Source of the DNA: Staphylococcus canis
GTDB lineage: Bacteria > Bacillota > Bacilli > Staphylococcales > Staphylococcaceae
Assembly: GCF_016238445.1 (NCBI RefSeq)
Contig: NZ_JABANU010000016.1
Coordinates: forward strand, 1-56,596
Direction: 5' to 3'
DNA length: 56,596 nucleotides
Made by a program: the position numbers and the translations under genes
In this document: piece after piece, positions 25,507-34,879 of the stretch
Position numbering within the stretch: the stretch's first letter is position 1
Layout of the letters: the number at the start of each line of letters is the position of its first letter
Notes under the pieces: model-generated
Database searches by the model: none
Seen by the model: only the letters and a program-made list of their open reading frames with translations
Told to the model about the DNA's origin: nothing

Positions 25507-26838
25507 ATGAAAAAAGTGGGCATGTTTGTATGGAATCACTTTACAAATGATGCGCGTGTTAATCGTGAATGTACAGCTTTAGCTGAAGCGGGATATGATG
25601 TTGATTTAATTGCAATTAATGACCCTAAAAACCCGGCGATACAAGCATATGAAAAAGTACAAGAACGATTTAGAGTACACCGAGTAAAACGTTATCCTTG
25701 GCTACTACAAGCATACTCAGACTACGGAAAGAAATTTTTGCTCGTTGTTGGCGGTGTGTCTGTGAGTATTGCTATTGGCCTATTCTATGTTAATTTTATG
25801 ATTTTAAGTAGTTATCTCATTATGTTACTTGCGGGTGCAGCATCTATTAAAATACGTAAAGTCCGAAAATTTATCGTAAATAGTGCTATTATTGCAAGAA
25901 TGATTGTAAAGGGCTACCTTATAAATCCAGATATTTATCATTCCAACGATTTAAATACGTTACCACAAGGTATTGTTTGTGCAAAATTAAGACTTAAGCC
26001 TAAGCCATTAATTTATGATAGTCACGAAGTACAATCGGATCGTACAGGTTATAATCCTCAACGAATTAAGAAAATTGAACGTTTCTTATTACACTTTGTA
26101 GATGAAATGATGGTAGAAAATCATACACGTGCGAAACATAATGAAACATTATATGGCTTTTATCCTAAAACGCTTTATAATTACTCAGAGTTATATGATA
26201 TTGAGCAACGTAAAAAGATAGATTTACATCAGAAATTAGGAATTGCTCCTGATGAAAAGATACTATTATACCAAGGAGGCTTACAACAAGGAAGAGGACT
26301 TGAAAAACTAATCGAAGCTATGCCGTTAATTCAAGAAGGGGTATTAGTATTCATTGGTGCAGGTAAATTGACTGAACCTTTAAAAGCACAAGCGGAGCAA
26401 TCGCCTGCGAAAGATCGTATCTACTTTTTAGATAAAGTGCCATTCCAAGAATTACCAAGTATAACGCGCGAAGCTTATTTAGGTTTTCAAGTGTTACAAG
26501 ATATTTGTTTTAATCATTATTCAGCAAGCTCAAATAAGCTATTTGAATACATTATGGCACATGTTCCGGTAGTGGCTAGTAACTTCCCAGAAATTAAAAA
26601 AGTGGTCGAAGATAATAAAGTTGGAATTTCAATTGATCCACATCACGTGCAAAATATTGTTGATGCTGTAAATACTTTACTTAATGATAAAGAATTATAT
26701 CAAACATTCAAACAGAATACAGAATCAGCAAAGCAAATATATAATTGGCAAAATGAAAAAGCAAAATTACTTGAAGTGTATCGCAATTTAGAACCATCTA
26801 CATCTGTTATTGGAAAACTAAATACGCAGTTAAAGTAA
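25507..26838 (+). CDS. Glycosyltransferase family 4 with inserted membrane hairpin
   Basis: This is a 443-aa GT-B enzyme. The start MKKVGMFVWNHFTNDARVNRE and the block PLIYDSHEVQSDR (the DSHE motif) are typical of a GT4 subgroup. The donor half begins ILLYQGGLQQGRGLEKLIEA and contains HYSASSNKLFEYIMAHVPVVAS with the following FPEI. Residues 77-113 form two closely spaced hydrophobic segments (FLLVVGGVSVSIAIGLFYV and FMILSSYLIMLLAGAASI), a membrane hairpin inserted in the acceptor domain that would anchor the enzyme at the membrane next to its lipid-linked acceptor. It is the last gene of the operon and is followed by a terminator. An early-step or membrane-proximal sugar transfer is a reasonable guess. 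Confidence 0.85.
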   Translation: MKKVGMFVWNHFTNDARVNRECTALAEAGYDVDLIAINDPKNPAIQAYEKVQERFRVHRVKRYPWLLQAYSDYGKKFLLVVGGVSVSIAIGLFYVNFMILSSYLIMLLAGAASIKIRKVRKFIVNSAIIARMIVKGYLINPDIYHSNDLNTLPQGIVCAKLRLKPKPLIYDSHEVQSDRTGYNPQRIKKIERFLLHFVDEMMVENHTRAKHNETLYGFYPKTLYNYSELYDIEQRKKIDLHQKLGIAPDEKILLYQGGLQQGRGLEKLIEAMPLIQEGVLVFIGAGKLTEPLKAQAEQSPAKDRIYFLDKVPFQELPSITREAYLGFQVLQDICFNHYSASSNKLFEYIMAHVPVVASNFPEIKKVVEDNKVGISIDPHHVQNIVDAVNTLLNDKELYQTFKQNTESAKQIYNWQNEKAKLLEVYRNLEPSTSVIGKLNTQLK

Positions 26839-26861
26839 GAGTCTTTCCATAAAATATGTTT

Positions 26862-26890
26862 AAAAGCATTTATTTATAAATACTTTTTTT
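26862..26890 (+). terminator. Terminator of the glycopolymer operon
   Basis: AAAAGcATTTA (26862-26872) pairs with TAAATaCTTTT (26877-26887) with one internal C/A mismatch and a TTTA loop, running into a tract of seven T residues. It lies 24 bases after the last glycosyltransferase stop. Confidence 0.7.
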
Positions 26891-26944
26891 GTGAAGTGGG
26901 TATAAAGATAATGTAAAGAAAATATTAAGTTGGAGGGTTTATGT

Positions 26945-27607
26945 ATGAAGTATAAGATTTTAGGTTTATTATTATCAGCAGGGATTGTGTTAGCAGCGTG
27001 TGGTAATGATAACGATACTGATAATAAAGATGCTGATAACAACCAATCTAATAATCAAACTGAACAAACAGACAAGTCTAATAACGAGAATTCTAAAGAC
27101 AAGGATGATCAAAACAAAGATGATGACACAGACACTGATAATGACACAAACAAAAATGCATCAAATAATGATCGTACTATCGCAGTAAATGATGTCAAGA
27201 CTGAACCAAATGATGCTGTGAAGACAGCTAAAGATTCATTTGATGGCGATGTAACAAGCATCGAATATAAAAAAGATAATGGCGAATGGATCTATGAGAT
27301 AGACTTAGTCAATGGTAATGATGAAGGCGAAGTTAAAGTTTCAGATGCCGACAATAAAGTAATCAATACTGATAAAGACACTGATGACGATAATGATAAC
27401 GAGAAAACAATTAAATATGATGACGCAATCAAATATGAAGACGCTGTGAAAAAAGCTCAAGACGAAGTCTCAGGTGATTTGAAAAAATGGAAATTAGGCC
27501 ATGATGATAATCAATTCGTATATGAAATTGAATTATTAGATGGTACAGATGAAAAAGAAGTTAAACTTGACGCTAAATCTGGCGATATCATCTCAACTGA
27601 TAATTAA
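26945..27607 (+). CDS. PepSY-domain lipoprotein
   Basis: This exported lipoprotein is anchored to the outer face of the membrane. The signal peptide MKYKILGLLLSAGIVLAACG ends in the lipobox LAAC (C19). An unstructured, very acidic D/N/K-rich linker of about 65 residues follows, then two PepSY modules: about 77-135 (TEPNDAVKTAKDSFDGDVTSIEY...WIYEIDLVNGN.EGEVKVS) and about 155-220 (KYEDAVKKAQDEVSGDLKKW...FVYEIELLDGTDEKEVKL). PepSY domains are proposed protease-inhibitor or sorting domains; the role here is unknown. The start is ATG 26945, 8 bases from GGAGGG; an in-frame TTG five codons upstream overlaps that site and is rejected. The gene is single, with its own terminator. Confidence 0.87.
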   Translation: MKYKILGLLLSAGIVLAACGNDNDTDNKDADNNQSNNQTEQTDKSNNENSKDKDDQNKDDDTDTDNDTNKNASNNDRTIAVNDVKTEPNDAVKTAKDSFDGDVTSIEYKKDNGEWIYEIDLVNGNDEGEVKVSDADNKVINTDKDTDDDNDNEKTIKYDDAIKYEDAVKKAQDEVSGDLKKWKLGHDDNQFVYEIELLDGTDEKEVKLDAKSGDIISTDN

Positions 27608-27620
27608 GTATAGGAATAAG

Positions 27621-27653
27621 AAGGGGAATGACTCAAAGCCATTCCTCTTTTTT
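27621..27653 (+). terminator. Terminator after the PepSY lipoprotein
   Basis: aaggggaatg (27621-27630) pairs with cattcctctt (27640-27649) around actcaaagc, followed by T residues. The convergent nucleoside hydrolase gene ends 27 bases further on. Confidence 0.85.
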
Positions 27654-27679
27654 GATATTCAAATTGTTAATACTTGAAT

Positions 27680-28585
27680 TTATGGACAGTATTTCAATAA
27701 TGCCGTGAAGTATTTAACAAAGGTATCATGGTGTATATACGTTAATACGTTTACTGATTTTTCTGGATGATTAAAATCAACATAAGTTCGGCCTAATAAT
27801 GTAGAATCATTAAGTTCAACACTGACATGAGCGAAATCTGTTTCAAATTGGTCCGGATAACATAAATACATAATGGTGTATGCATCATATATATTTAACC
27901 CATATTTTAAAGATTCATTACGATAGTGTTTGAATAAGTTGAATAACATATTTCCTGTTTGGTTCATTTCTTTCATTTGAGGTAGTAATGTAAAAGGTAA
28001 TTGACTTTTGCGCACAATGTCTAAACCAATCATTGTAATCGGAATGTCTAAAGAAAATACGATATGCGCTGCTTCAGGATCGGCATATATATTGAATTCA
28101 GCTGCTTCTGTCACATTACCCTTACCTATACTGCCGCCCATCAGTACAATCGATTCGATATGATGATGTACTTCTGGAAATGATTTTAAAAGTAATGCAA
28201 TGTTAGTTAATGGGCCGATAGGAACGAGTGTGATAGGTTGAGGCGAGTTTAATATAGTGTCTCTCATTATAAGTAACGGGTTACCATCCTGTGTTGTTGT
28301 GGTTGGTTCTTCGAAGTTGAATCCAGCTAATCCATTATCACCATGAACATGAGGTGCATGAATGGCTTTACGTAAAAGGGGAGTAGCTTGACCTTGAACC
28401 ACTGGGATAGATTGACTAAAAAATTGTAAGAGTTTTAATGCATTACGCGTTGTCTGATGCACATTTACATTGCCATGAACAGTTGAGATTAACTTAACCT
28501 CTAACTTAGGATGATGTAGCGCAAAAGCAATAGCAGCAGCATCATCTATACCTGGATCAGTATCTATAATAATAGGTCTTTTCAT
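27680..28585 (-). CDS. Inosine/uridine-preferring nucleoside hydrolase
   Basis: This enzyme hydrolyses the N-glycosidic bond of ribonucleosides to ribose and free base for salvage. It has 301 aa, the usual length, and is cytoplasmic. The diagnostic calcium/ribose-binding motif IIIDTDPGIDDAAAI lies at 5-19. VHGNVNVHQTTRNAL, LVPIGPLTNIALLL and VLMGGSIGKGNVTEAAEFNIYADPEAA (the second metal/ribose block) follow, and the C-terminal YDAYTIMYL fits the subgroup. The start ATG has AGGAGGCT upstream. Convergent with the lipoprotein gene and in the same direction as qox, it is separated from qoxD by a strong terminator and so is transcribed on its own. Substrate preference (pyrimidine or purine) is not clear. 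Confidence 0.88.
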   Translation of the reverse strand: MKRPIIIDTDPGIDDAAAIAFALHHPKLEVKLISTVHGNVNVHQTTRNALKLLQFFSQSIPVVQGQATPLLRKAIHAPHVHGDNGLAGFNFEEPTTTTQDGNPLLIMRDTILNSPQPITLVPIGPLTNIALLLKSFPEVHHHIESIVLMGGSIGKGNVTEAAEFNIYADPEAAHIVFSLDIPITMIGLDIVRKSQLPFTLLPQMKEMNQTGNMLFNLFKHYRNESLKYGLNIYDAYTIMYLCYPDQFETDFAHVSVELNDSTLLGRTYVDFNHPEKSVNVLTYIHHDTFVKYFTALLKYCP

Positions 28586-28636
28586 AATTTCAGCCTCCTA
28601 AATGAAGAGAGTTGTAATCGGATTTAAAAGTATAAG

Positions 28637-28671
28637 AAAAGCACTTGTGTCGTTTAAACACAAGTGCTTTT
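28637..28671 (-). terminator. Terminator of the qox operon
   Basis: gcacttgtgt (28641-28650) and acacaagtgc (28658-28667) are perfect arms extended by AAAA/TTTT on both sides. It lies 11 bases past the qoxD stop and works in both orientations by sequence. Confidence 0.9.
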
Positions 28672-28681
28672 TTCAGGATGA

Positions 28682-28972
28682 TTATAGGTGAGAACTGTGT
28701 CCACCTTGCATTACCCAGTAAGTTCCGACAACAATAACGATTGTAATGATAATCGCGAAAATAACTTTTGCAAGTTGTAAGCGACCATCTTTACCTTCAG
28801 TTAAATGCATGAACATAAGAAGTTGAAGGAAAGCTTGGATGAATGCAAATCCAAAAATAATTGTAATTTTAGCATTAAGTGCCATTGATGTGTAAAGAGT
28901 CACGAATACTGCGAGTAACGTTAAAATGATTGAGGCAATAAAGCCGATTGTATGTTTAACTATTGTATTCAT
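28682..28972 (-). CDS. qoxD: Cytochrome aa3/bo3-type quinol oxidase subunit IV
   Basis: This small subunit of the heme-copper menaquinol oxidase is 96 aa with three membrane segments (about 10-30, 36-57 and 72-90). The family motif [21 protein letters not shown] in the second segment and loop is clear. It assists assembly of the CuB/heme site in homologues. It is the last gene of qoxABCD; its start overlaps the qoxC stop by 4 bases, so translation is coupled. Confidence 0.95.
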   Translation of the reverse strand: MNTIVKHTIGFIASIILTLLAVFVTLYTSMALNAKITIIFGFAFIQAFLQLLMFMHLTEGKDGRLQLAKVIFAIIITIVIVVGTYWVMQGGHSSHL

Positions 28973-29574
28973 CCGCTATACACCATCCCTATCATATATA
29001 CGGCAGTAAAGATGAAAACCCAAACAACATCTAAAAAGTGCCAGTATAAACTTGCTATAAATAATTTAGGTGCATTAAATTTGTTTAATCCACGTGTTGC
29101 CACTTGAATGATTAAACCAGTAATCCAAACAATACCAAGTGAAACGTGGGCACCGTGTGTACCTAGTAAGATAAAGAAACTAGACCAGTACGACCCTACT
29201 GTTGGGTTAGCACCTTCATGAGCGTAATGCGCAAACTCATAGATTTCAAATCCAACGAAACCAACACCAAGTAGTACTGTAATGATCATCCAAATCATTA
29301 ATAAATTTTTCTTTTCTTGACGCATAAAGTAAATCGCAATACCACAAGTATATGAACTTGCTAAAAGTAAGAAAGTCATTATTAATACAAGTGGTAATTC
29401 AAACAACTCGGTAGTCATCATACCACCGTAGCCACCACCGTGTTGTAGTGTTAATAGTGTTGCGAAAAGCGTACCGAAAAGGGCAAATTCAGCTGTAAGG
29501 AAGATCCAGAAACCGAGCTTATTTAAATTTCCTTCATGCGTACGTGAATCAATTGTATTAACATTATGACTCAT
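28969..29574 (-). CDS. qoxC: Quinol oxidase subunit III
   Basis: This is a 201-aa subunit III of the aa3-type menaquinol oxidase with five membrane segments, as usual for the quinol-oxidase branch. Recognisable pieces are [21 protein letters not shown] (first segment, carrying the conserved glutamate), [16 protein letters not shown] and the final [18 protein letters not shown]. It stabilises the catalytic core in the membrane. The gene overlaps qoxB by 11 bases and qoxD by 4, a compact arrangement that keeps subunits stoichiometric. Confidence 0.96.
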   Translation of the reverse strand: MSHNVNTIDSRTHEGNLNKLGFWIFLTAEFALFGTLFATLLTLQHGGGYGGMMTTELFELPLVLIMTFLLLASSYTCGIAIYFMRQEKKNLLMIWMIITVLLGVGFVGFEIYEFAHYAHEGANPTVGSYWSSFFILLGTHGAHVSLGIVWITGLIIQVATRGLNKFNAPKLFIASLYWHFLDVVWVFIFTAVYMIGMVYSG

Positions 29575-31555
29575 GGCTCATTGCCTCCCTTTCTTCTTGA
29601 CGTGCTTTTCTTAAACGTGCTTCTGTTTCAGCAACTTCACTTGCTGGAATATGGTAACCATGATCTTGTTGGAAACTTCTCCAAAGCATAAGACCAAAGA
29701 TACCTACTAATGAAAGGATAGCTGGTAAGATTGTCTCGAATACTAAGAAGAAACCGCCAATTAAGAAGAAGAGACCCATCCAGAATCCAATATGAGTATT
29801 GTTAGGCATATGAATGTCACTATAATTGTGATTATCTAAGTAGTGACGACCTTGTGCTTTCATTTCAACGAATGAATCGATATCGTCCCAATCTGGAGTA
29901 ATCGCAAAGTTGTATTTAGGTGGAATTGCTGAAGCAGTTGACCACTCTAAACCACGACCTAGACCATTCCAGTTATCACCAGTTGCTTCACGTGGTGCTT
30001 TAATATGACTGTAGACGATATTACCAACAAAGATTAAGAAACCAATTGCCATTAATGCTGCACCGATAGATGAAATAAGGTTTAATAAGTACCAACCATC
30101 TTCAGGCATGTAAGTGTATAAACGACGTGGCATTCCGTCAAGACCTAAAATGTACTGAGGTAAGAATGTCACATTGAAACCAATCATAAAGATCCAGAAG
30201 AACCATTTGTTTGGTTTTTCAAATAGCTTGTATCCCATTGCTTTTGGATACCAGAAAATCATAGCTGCAAACGCTGCAAATACAACACCCGCTACAATTG
30301 TGTAGTGGAAGTGTGAAACTAAGAAGTAAGTATTATGGTATTGATAGTCAGCTGACGCCATCGCTAACATAACACCAGTTACACCACCGATAACGAAGTT
30401 CGGAATGAATGCTAATGAGAATAGCATTGGTGATTCAAATGTAATACGTCCTTTGTGTAACGTAAATAACCAGTTAAAGATTTTAACACCTGTTGGTACG
30501 GCAATTAACATTGTTGTAATTGAGAAGAATGAGTTAACGAGTGCACCGTTACCCATTGTATAGAAGTGGTGAACCCAAACTAAGAAACTTAAGAATGCGA
30601 TACCACCAGTTGCCCATACCATACTTTGATGTCCGAATAAACGTTTACGTGCAAACGTTGGAATAATTTCTGAATAAATACCGAATGCTGGTAATACAAG
30701 GATATAAACTTCAGGGTGCCCCCATACCCAGAAGAAGTTTGCCCATAGCATTGGCATACCACCATTTGCTACTGTAAAGAATGCAGTGTCAAAGATTCTG
30801 TCAGTAGTCATAAGTGCTAATGCAACTGTTAATGGTGGGAATGCTAAAATAATGATTAGCATTGTTACAAATGTAGTCACAACAAACATCGGCATTTGCA
30901 TGAATGTCATTGAAGGTGTTTTTAGTCGCATAATTGTTACGAAGAAGTTAACACCAGTTGCCAATGTGCCGAGACCAGCAATTTGAATTGCAATTAAGTA
31001 ATAGTTTACACCAGGTCCTGGACTAAACTCACCTGCAAGAGGTGCATAGTTTGTCCAACCAGCAGCAGGAGAGCCACCAATAATAAATGAAATATTGAAT
31101 AGTAACATACCTGCTACGAATAACCAGAAACTAATATTATTTAATACTGGGAATGCAACGTCACGTGCACCAATTTGTAATGGAATAATGATATTCATTA
31201 AACCAATAACTAAAGGCATCGCCATGAATATAATCATGATTACACCGTGAGTTGAGAAAATCTCGTTGTAGTGATTTGAGCTTAAGAATGGGTTGTTTGG
31301 TACAGCTAATTGAATACGAATAAGTAGTGCGTCAATACCACCACGTACGAACATTAAAACTGCACAAATTAAGTACATAAGCCCAATTTTTTTGTGGTCG
31401 ACCGACGTGAACCATTCCTTATATAAATATCCCCAAAGCTTAAAGTATGTGATAGCAGCGATGACACCAATAACTAAGAAAGGCGCACCAATCTGAGCCA
31501 TTGTAATCATCCAGTTACCTTTTACTAAAAGCTCATTCCATGGAAAGTCCAACAT
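29564..31555 (-). CDS. qoxB: Quinol oxidase subunit I (catalytic heme-copper subunit)
   Basis: This is the catalytic subunit that reduces oxygen to water and pumps protons. At 663 aa it is the expected length, with about 14 membrane segments. The CuB/tyrosine crosslink block [18 protein letters not shown], the two CuB histidines in VHHFYTMG, and [12 protein letters not shown] with the heme ligands are intact. The N-terminal low-spin heme histidine is in [15 protein letters not shown]. The K- and D-channel signatures appear normal on inspection. It is the second gene of qoxABCD; its ATG overlaps the qoxA stop. This is the major aerobic terminal oxidase of staphylococci. Confidence 0.98.
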   Translation of the reverse strand: MLDFPWNELLVKGNWMITMAQIGAPFLVIGVIAAITYFKLWGYLYKEWFTSVDHKKIGLMYLICAVLMFVRGGIDALLIRIQLAVPNNPFLSSNHYNEIFSTHGVIMIIFMAMPLVIGLMNIIIPLQIGARDVAFPVLNNISFWLFVAGMLLFNISFIIGGSPAAGWTNYAPLAGEFSPGPGVNYYLIAIQIAGLGTLATGVNFFVTIMRLKTPSMTFMQMPMFVVTTFVTMLIIILAFPPLTVALALMTTDRIFDTAFFTVANGGMPMLWANFFWVWGHPEVYILVLPAFGIYSEIIPTFARKRLFGHQSMVWATGGIAFLSFLVWVHHFYTMGNGALVNSFFSITTMLIAVPTGVKIFNWLFTLHKGRITFESPMLFSLAFIPNFVIGGVTGVMLAMASADYQYHNTYFLVSHFHYTIVAGVVFAAFAAMIFWYPKAMGYKLFEKPNKWFFWIFMIGFNVTFLPQYILGLDGMPRRLYTYMPEDGWYLLNLISSIGAALMAIGFLIFVGNIVYSHIKAPREATGDNWNGLGRGLEWSTASAIPPKYNFAITPDWDDIDSFVEMKAQGRHYLDNHNYSDIHMPNNTHIGFWMGLFFLIGGFFLVFETILPAILSLVGIFGLMLWRSFQQDHGYHIPASEVAETEARLRKARQEEREAMSHES

Positions 31556-32643
31556 TAATGTCCACCTCCGCTTTCATGTGCTTCTTCTTTAGCACCTTTT
31601 TGCATAGACTCCATTTCGTCCATAGTATGTGCTTCTTCTTTTTTGAACTCGTTGTTGTACGGTTCATCGTTTTTCAGAAGATTAATCTTCATACCATGAC
31701 GTTCGTAGTTAACATTTGTGACTTGTGGTTGACGAGCTGGTTTTTTTGGTTTATCTAATACACCTTTTGTATCGTCATAGAAGTTTGGATCTTTAGGCTC
31801 ATAGTTGAAACGATCATAAGCATAGAAGATATACTCAGGATCAGCTGCTGGATCTACGAAATCCATATGTGTACCACTAAATGTCAACGCTTTATTTTTA
31901 GTGATTGGTAAAAGTTGCTTATCAAATGTATCTTGAGAAAGTGTTGGTTTTGATTGTGCTTCTTTTACCCATTGATCATACTCACTTTGGCTTACTGCAT
32001 CTACATTAAATGTATGTCTAGAGAAGCCTTCACCGTTGAAGTTTGAGTTACGACCACGGTATGTTCCTTCTTCATGTGCTTCATAAGTCCATTGCATAGT
32101 CATAGCAGTCATAGCATATTTTTGACCACCAAGTTGTGGGACCCAGAAACTTGTCATTGTATCCATTGCTTGAAGTTTAAAAGTAACCGGACGATCAACT
32201 GGAATAGTTAAATGGTTAACCGTTTCGATTTTTTCTTCAGGATAAGCAAAGAACCATTTGTATCCACCGCTCACTGCGTAAATGACCATAGGATCATCTT
32301 CAGATTTTGGTGGTTCTTCATAAAGGTACAATGATCGAACAGTTGGAATCATTAATGCAATTAAGATAATTACAGGGATAATGAACCATACTGTTTCAAG
32401 TAAAACACTGTGATGTACTTTACCTGATTCGCGATTATTCGTGTAGCGATACTTATACGTAAAAATAGCGAATAAAATAAGTACTACGACAACAATGGCT
32501 ACCATAAAGATAATTGAGTATACAATCAAAAATCTTGAATCGTAAGCCATTGGCCCTTTTGGGTTAAGAACTTCCATGTTAGAACAGCCCGCAAGTAAAA
32601 ATAGTGTTCCAACTGCAAGAAGTATAGACTTAAATTTTGACAC
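31555..32643 (-). CDS. qoxA: Quinol oxidase subunit II, lipoprotein
   Basis: Subunit II of the menaquinol oxidase has 362 aa. The signal peptide ends in the lipobox LLAGC (C20), so it is lipid-anchored. Two membrane helices (about 37-62 and 81-100) precede the extracellular cupredoxin-fold domain, which contains [15 protein letters not shown] but lacks the CuA ligands of cytochrome c oxidases, as expected for a quinol oxidase. The C-terminus is histidine/glutamate-rich ([10 protein letters not shown]). The GTG start at 32643 is preceded by a strong AGGAGGT. It is the first gene of the operon. Confidence 0.96.
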   Translation of the reverse strand: MSKFKSILLAVGTLFLLAGCSNMEVLNPKGPMAYDSRFLIVYSIIFMVAIVVVVLILFAIFTYKYRYTNNRESGKVHHSVLLETVWFIIPVIILIALMIPTVRSLYLYEEPPKSEDDPMVIYAVSGGYKWFFAYPEEKIETVNHLTIPVDRPVTFKLQAMDTMTSFWVPQLGGQKYAMTAMTMQWTYEAHEEGTYRGRNSNFNGEGFSRHTFNVDAVSQSEYDQWVKEAQSKPTLSQDTFDKQLLPITKNKALTFSGTHMDFVDPAADPEYIFYAYDRFNYEPKDPNFYDDTKGVLDKPKKPARQPQVTNVNYERHGMKINLLKNDEPYNNEFKKEEAHTMDEMESMQKGAKEEAHESGGGH

Positions 32644-32749
32644 TTTATTGACCTCCTAATACTACAATTGTAGGGCTTACATTAATTTTAAAATAATATG
32701 TAATATTTACAAGGGGCATTTTAATAAAATATATTAAAAAATTAGAGAG

Positions 32750-32780
32750 AACCCTTGAGACTCTAGGGATAGCAAGGGTT
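32750..32780 (-). promoter_or_regulatory. Hairpin in the qox leader, possible attenuator
   Basis: The perfect 8-bp arms and the T-rich stretch that follows on the minus strand are consistent with an intrinsic terminator located before the qoxA coding region. Whether the qox promoter lies upstream (making it an attenuator) or downstream (making it a simple terminator for other transcription) is not determined. Confidence 0.4.
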
Positions 32781-33000
32781 TAAAAGATTATTAAAATTAT
32801 GTGTACATTTTGTGAAAACTGAAATAGTGTAACATTAATGAAGGAATTTGATGTAAAAATAGTTTTTTTGACCATTTGTTCGTCAGTTAAAGGGAGTTTT
32901 ATAAGTGATTATAGGGAATATACTCATACACAAAGAGAGAATTGAGCGTTATACTTTTGATGAAAAGATGGTCAGGTAAATTAAAAGATAATAGTAAAGA

Positions 33001-33055
33001 GGTTGAGATAATTTAAAAGTAGTCATTTTAAATATTTATGAACAACATCTCAACC
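33001..33055 (-). terminator. Composite hairpin after the small secreted-protein gene
   Basis: The outer 9-bp arms are ggttgagat (33001-33009) and atctcaacc (33047-33055). An inner stem tttaaaa/ttttaaa lies within the loop. It sits 22 bases past the stop of the minus-strand gene. The T tract is weak, so the terminator call is moderate. Confidence 0.55.
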
Positions 33056-33076
33056 CCAATATAACGTTACTTCAAT

Positions 33077-33409
33077 TTAGTTGGATTCACTTTCTACAAC
33101 TTCAATTGTGCGCGTTGAAGTCTGAGTGGCACCATCAGAATCAATAACTTTATATTCTAATTGATAGATACCGCGTGTGGAAGTATCGACAAAACCATTA
33201 ACCTGTATCTTATCAGTAAGGTCGCCGTCTTCTTTATCATAAGCTGAAACACCTTCTAGTGGATGGTAAGATTGACCGACTTTTAGTGTGAGGTGGTCAG
33301 CTCCCTTTATTGAAGGAATGGTGTTAGTTGTGGCTTCAGCGCTAAGGTGAGGAGTAACAAGTGTAGCGGAGACACCTATTGCTGATAATGATTGAAGTAT
33401 TTTTTTCAT
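33077..33409 (-). CDS. Small secreted protein with one bacterial Ig-like (DUF5011-type) domain
   Basis: This 110-aa exported protein has the signal peptide MKKILQSLSAIGVSATLVTPHLSAEA, cut near AEA. The remainder is one Ig/cadherin-like module: KGADHLTLKVGQSYHPLEGV, SAYDKEDGDLTDKIQV, and the closing GIYQLEYKVIDSDGATQTSTRTIEVV, which is the standard DUF5011 pattern of chitinases and surface proteins. No enzyme domain or wall anchor is present, so it is a free secreted module. S. aureus has a similar gene, annotated as chitinase-B-like, at this place between qox and folD. The start is ATG 33409, which has AAAGGA nearby; the in-frame ATGs 11-12 codons upstream would disrupt the signal peptide. 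Confidence 0.82.
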   Translation of the reverse strand: MKKILQSLSAIGVSATLVTPHLSAEATTNTIPSIKGADHLTLKVGQSYHPLEGVSAYDKEDGDLTDKIQVNGFVDTSTRGIYQLEYKVIDSDGATQTSTRTIEVVESESN

Positions 33410-33670
33410 AAGATCCTTTCTCCTCCTTCTATGTATCATCATTAAGTATTATATATCGGGGCGCTATGAAAAAAATCATTCGAAAGACCTATCATCTTTA
33501 AAAACTTAATAAAAGTGTATTATCTTATAACTCAAATATAGCGTGGAACATCTAGTTTTTAAAATGCAAATTTGAGATTATTTAAAACGGATATAACAGG
33601 TCGTTTCATCTTATATTAATTGTGTTATAAGATTATATAAAAAGCTAATCATTACTACAGGAGTGATTGT

Positions 33671-34816
33671 ATGTTAACGCAAGAAGAAAAAGGAATTATT
33701 TTAGAAACAGTTCCAGTATTGAAAGAAAAAGGGACAGAAATAACTTCAAAGTTTTATAACAGAATGTTTACGCAACACCCTGAATTACGCAATATGTTTA
33801 ATCAAACGAACCAAAAGAAAGGTTTTCAATCTACGGCTTTAGCGCATTCTGTTTTAGCAGCAGCAATGAATATTGAAGACTTTACGCCAATTGTACCTAT
33901 TGTTAAAGAAATTGGTTATAAACATTGTGCTCTTGATGTACGAGAAGAACACTATCCAATTGTAGGTGAAAACTTACTCGCTGCGATTCAAGATGTTGTA
34001 GGAATTGATGAAAATCATCCAATTATCAAAACATGGGCAAAAGCATATGGTGTTATCGCTGATGCTTTTATTGGTATTGAAAAAGAAATTTATGCGAACA
34101 TGATGTGGCAAGGCTTTAAACCATTTAAAATTGAAAAAATTGAAGATATTACGCATAATATTAAAGCTTTTACAGTAGTTTCAGATGAATATGATTTCAG
34201 CCAATATGAACCAGGTGAATATATTACAGTAGATGTTTCGAGTGATAAATTGCCATACCGTGCGAAACGTCACTATTCTATAGTTGACGGTGGGCAAGGA
34301 TTTTTAACATTCGGTGTACGTCGTGAAGCAAGTGAGGGTCATGAAGGTGAAGTTTCAACTATCCTCCATGATGAGTTTAAAGAAGGCGACTTAATTAATT
34401 TATCTGCACCTGTTGGTGGCTTTAGAGTACATCAAGTGGATAAACCTCAGCTATTCTTAGGATCTGGAGTAGGGGTTACACCACTTGTTTCAATGTATCG
34501 AAAAGCAGCTAAAGAAAGTCCTAAATCACAATTTATCAATGTAGCCGCTTCTAAAGAGGATGTTGCTTTTGAGGAAACTTTAAAATCAATTACTGATGAA
34601 AACACAAATGCATCATTACATGTTCATTTACGTGATAAAGAAGGATATCTAGAAGCAAATGAACTTAAATCATATCTTTTAGACGATACTGAGGTTTATA
34701 TTTGCGGAGGCACACCTTTCTTAAAATCTATGATTAAAGAATTAGAGTCACTAAACGTTAGTGAAAATCAAATTCATTTTGAGACATTCGTTCCTCGTCT
34801 AAGTGTTGATGTATAA
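33671..34816 (+). CDS. hmp: Flavohemoglobin (nitric oxide dioxygenase)
   Basis: This cytoplasmic enzyme oxidises nitric oxide to nitrate with O2 and NAD(P)H and protects against nitrosative stress. It has 381 aa. The globin domain (1-135) has B10 Tyr29, E7 Gln and proximal His85 in GYKHCALDVREEHY. The FAD domain shows YRAKRHYSIVDG, and the NAD domain shows GSGVGVTPLVSMY and VYICGGTPFLKSM. The overall length is slightly below the roughly 395-aa E. coli protein. In S. aureus hmp lies elsewhere on the chromosome, so its position between the secreted protein and folD is a local difference. The ribosome site is AGGAGTGA. It has no operon partner and is bounded by a bidirectional terminator. Confidence 0.95.
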   Translation: MLTQEEKGIILETVPVLKEKGTEITSKFYNRMFTQHPELRNMFNQTNQKKGFQSTALAHSVLAAAMNIEDFTPIVPIVKEIGYKHCALDVREEHYPIVGENLLAAIQDVVGIDENHPIIKTWAKAYGVIADAFIGIEKEIYANMMWQGFKPFKIEKIEDITHNIKAFTVVSDEYDFSQYEPGEYITVDVSSDKLPYRAKRHYSIVDGGQGFLTFGVRREASEGHEGEVSTILHDEFKEGDLINLSAPVGGFRVHQVDKPQLFLGSGVGVTPLVSMYRKAAKESPKSQFINVAASKEDVAFEETLKSITDENTNASLHVHLRDKEGYLEANELKSYLLDDTEVYICGGTPFLKSMIKELESLNVSENQIHFETFVPRLSVDV

Positions 34817-34840
34817 TACAAAATAACATAGTCAATCAAA

Positions 34841-34872
34841 AAACACCGCCAAGGTTCTCCTTAGCGGTGTTT
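34841..34872. terminator. Bidirectional terminator between hmp and folD
   Basis: aaacaccgc (34841-34849) pairs with gcggtgttt (34864-34872), with an inner AAGG/CCTT stem. It lies between convergent genes, and A and T tracts flank it. Confidence 0.88.
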
Positions 34873-34879
34873 AACTTTA

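Larger units (their letters stand above)
32644..33076. other. qox upstream region with leader hairpin
   Basis: No coding frame was found in these 433 bases. An 8-bp inverted repeat (AACCCTTG 32750-32757 with CAAGGGTT 32773-32780) is followed, on the qox strand, by CTCTCTAATTTTTT, which looks like an attenuator or an upstream terminator about 100 bases before qoxA. A short palindrome TGTAATATTTACA lies nearer the gene. The composite hairpin at 33001-33055 closes the region. I could not place the qox promoter with confidence. Confidence 0.45.

Noticed and set aside
26860..27042. Minus-strand frame over the PepSY lipoprotein start
   Set aside because: It overlaps the lipobox region and contains no signal or domain of its own.
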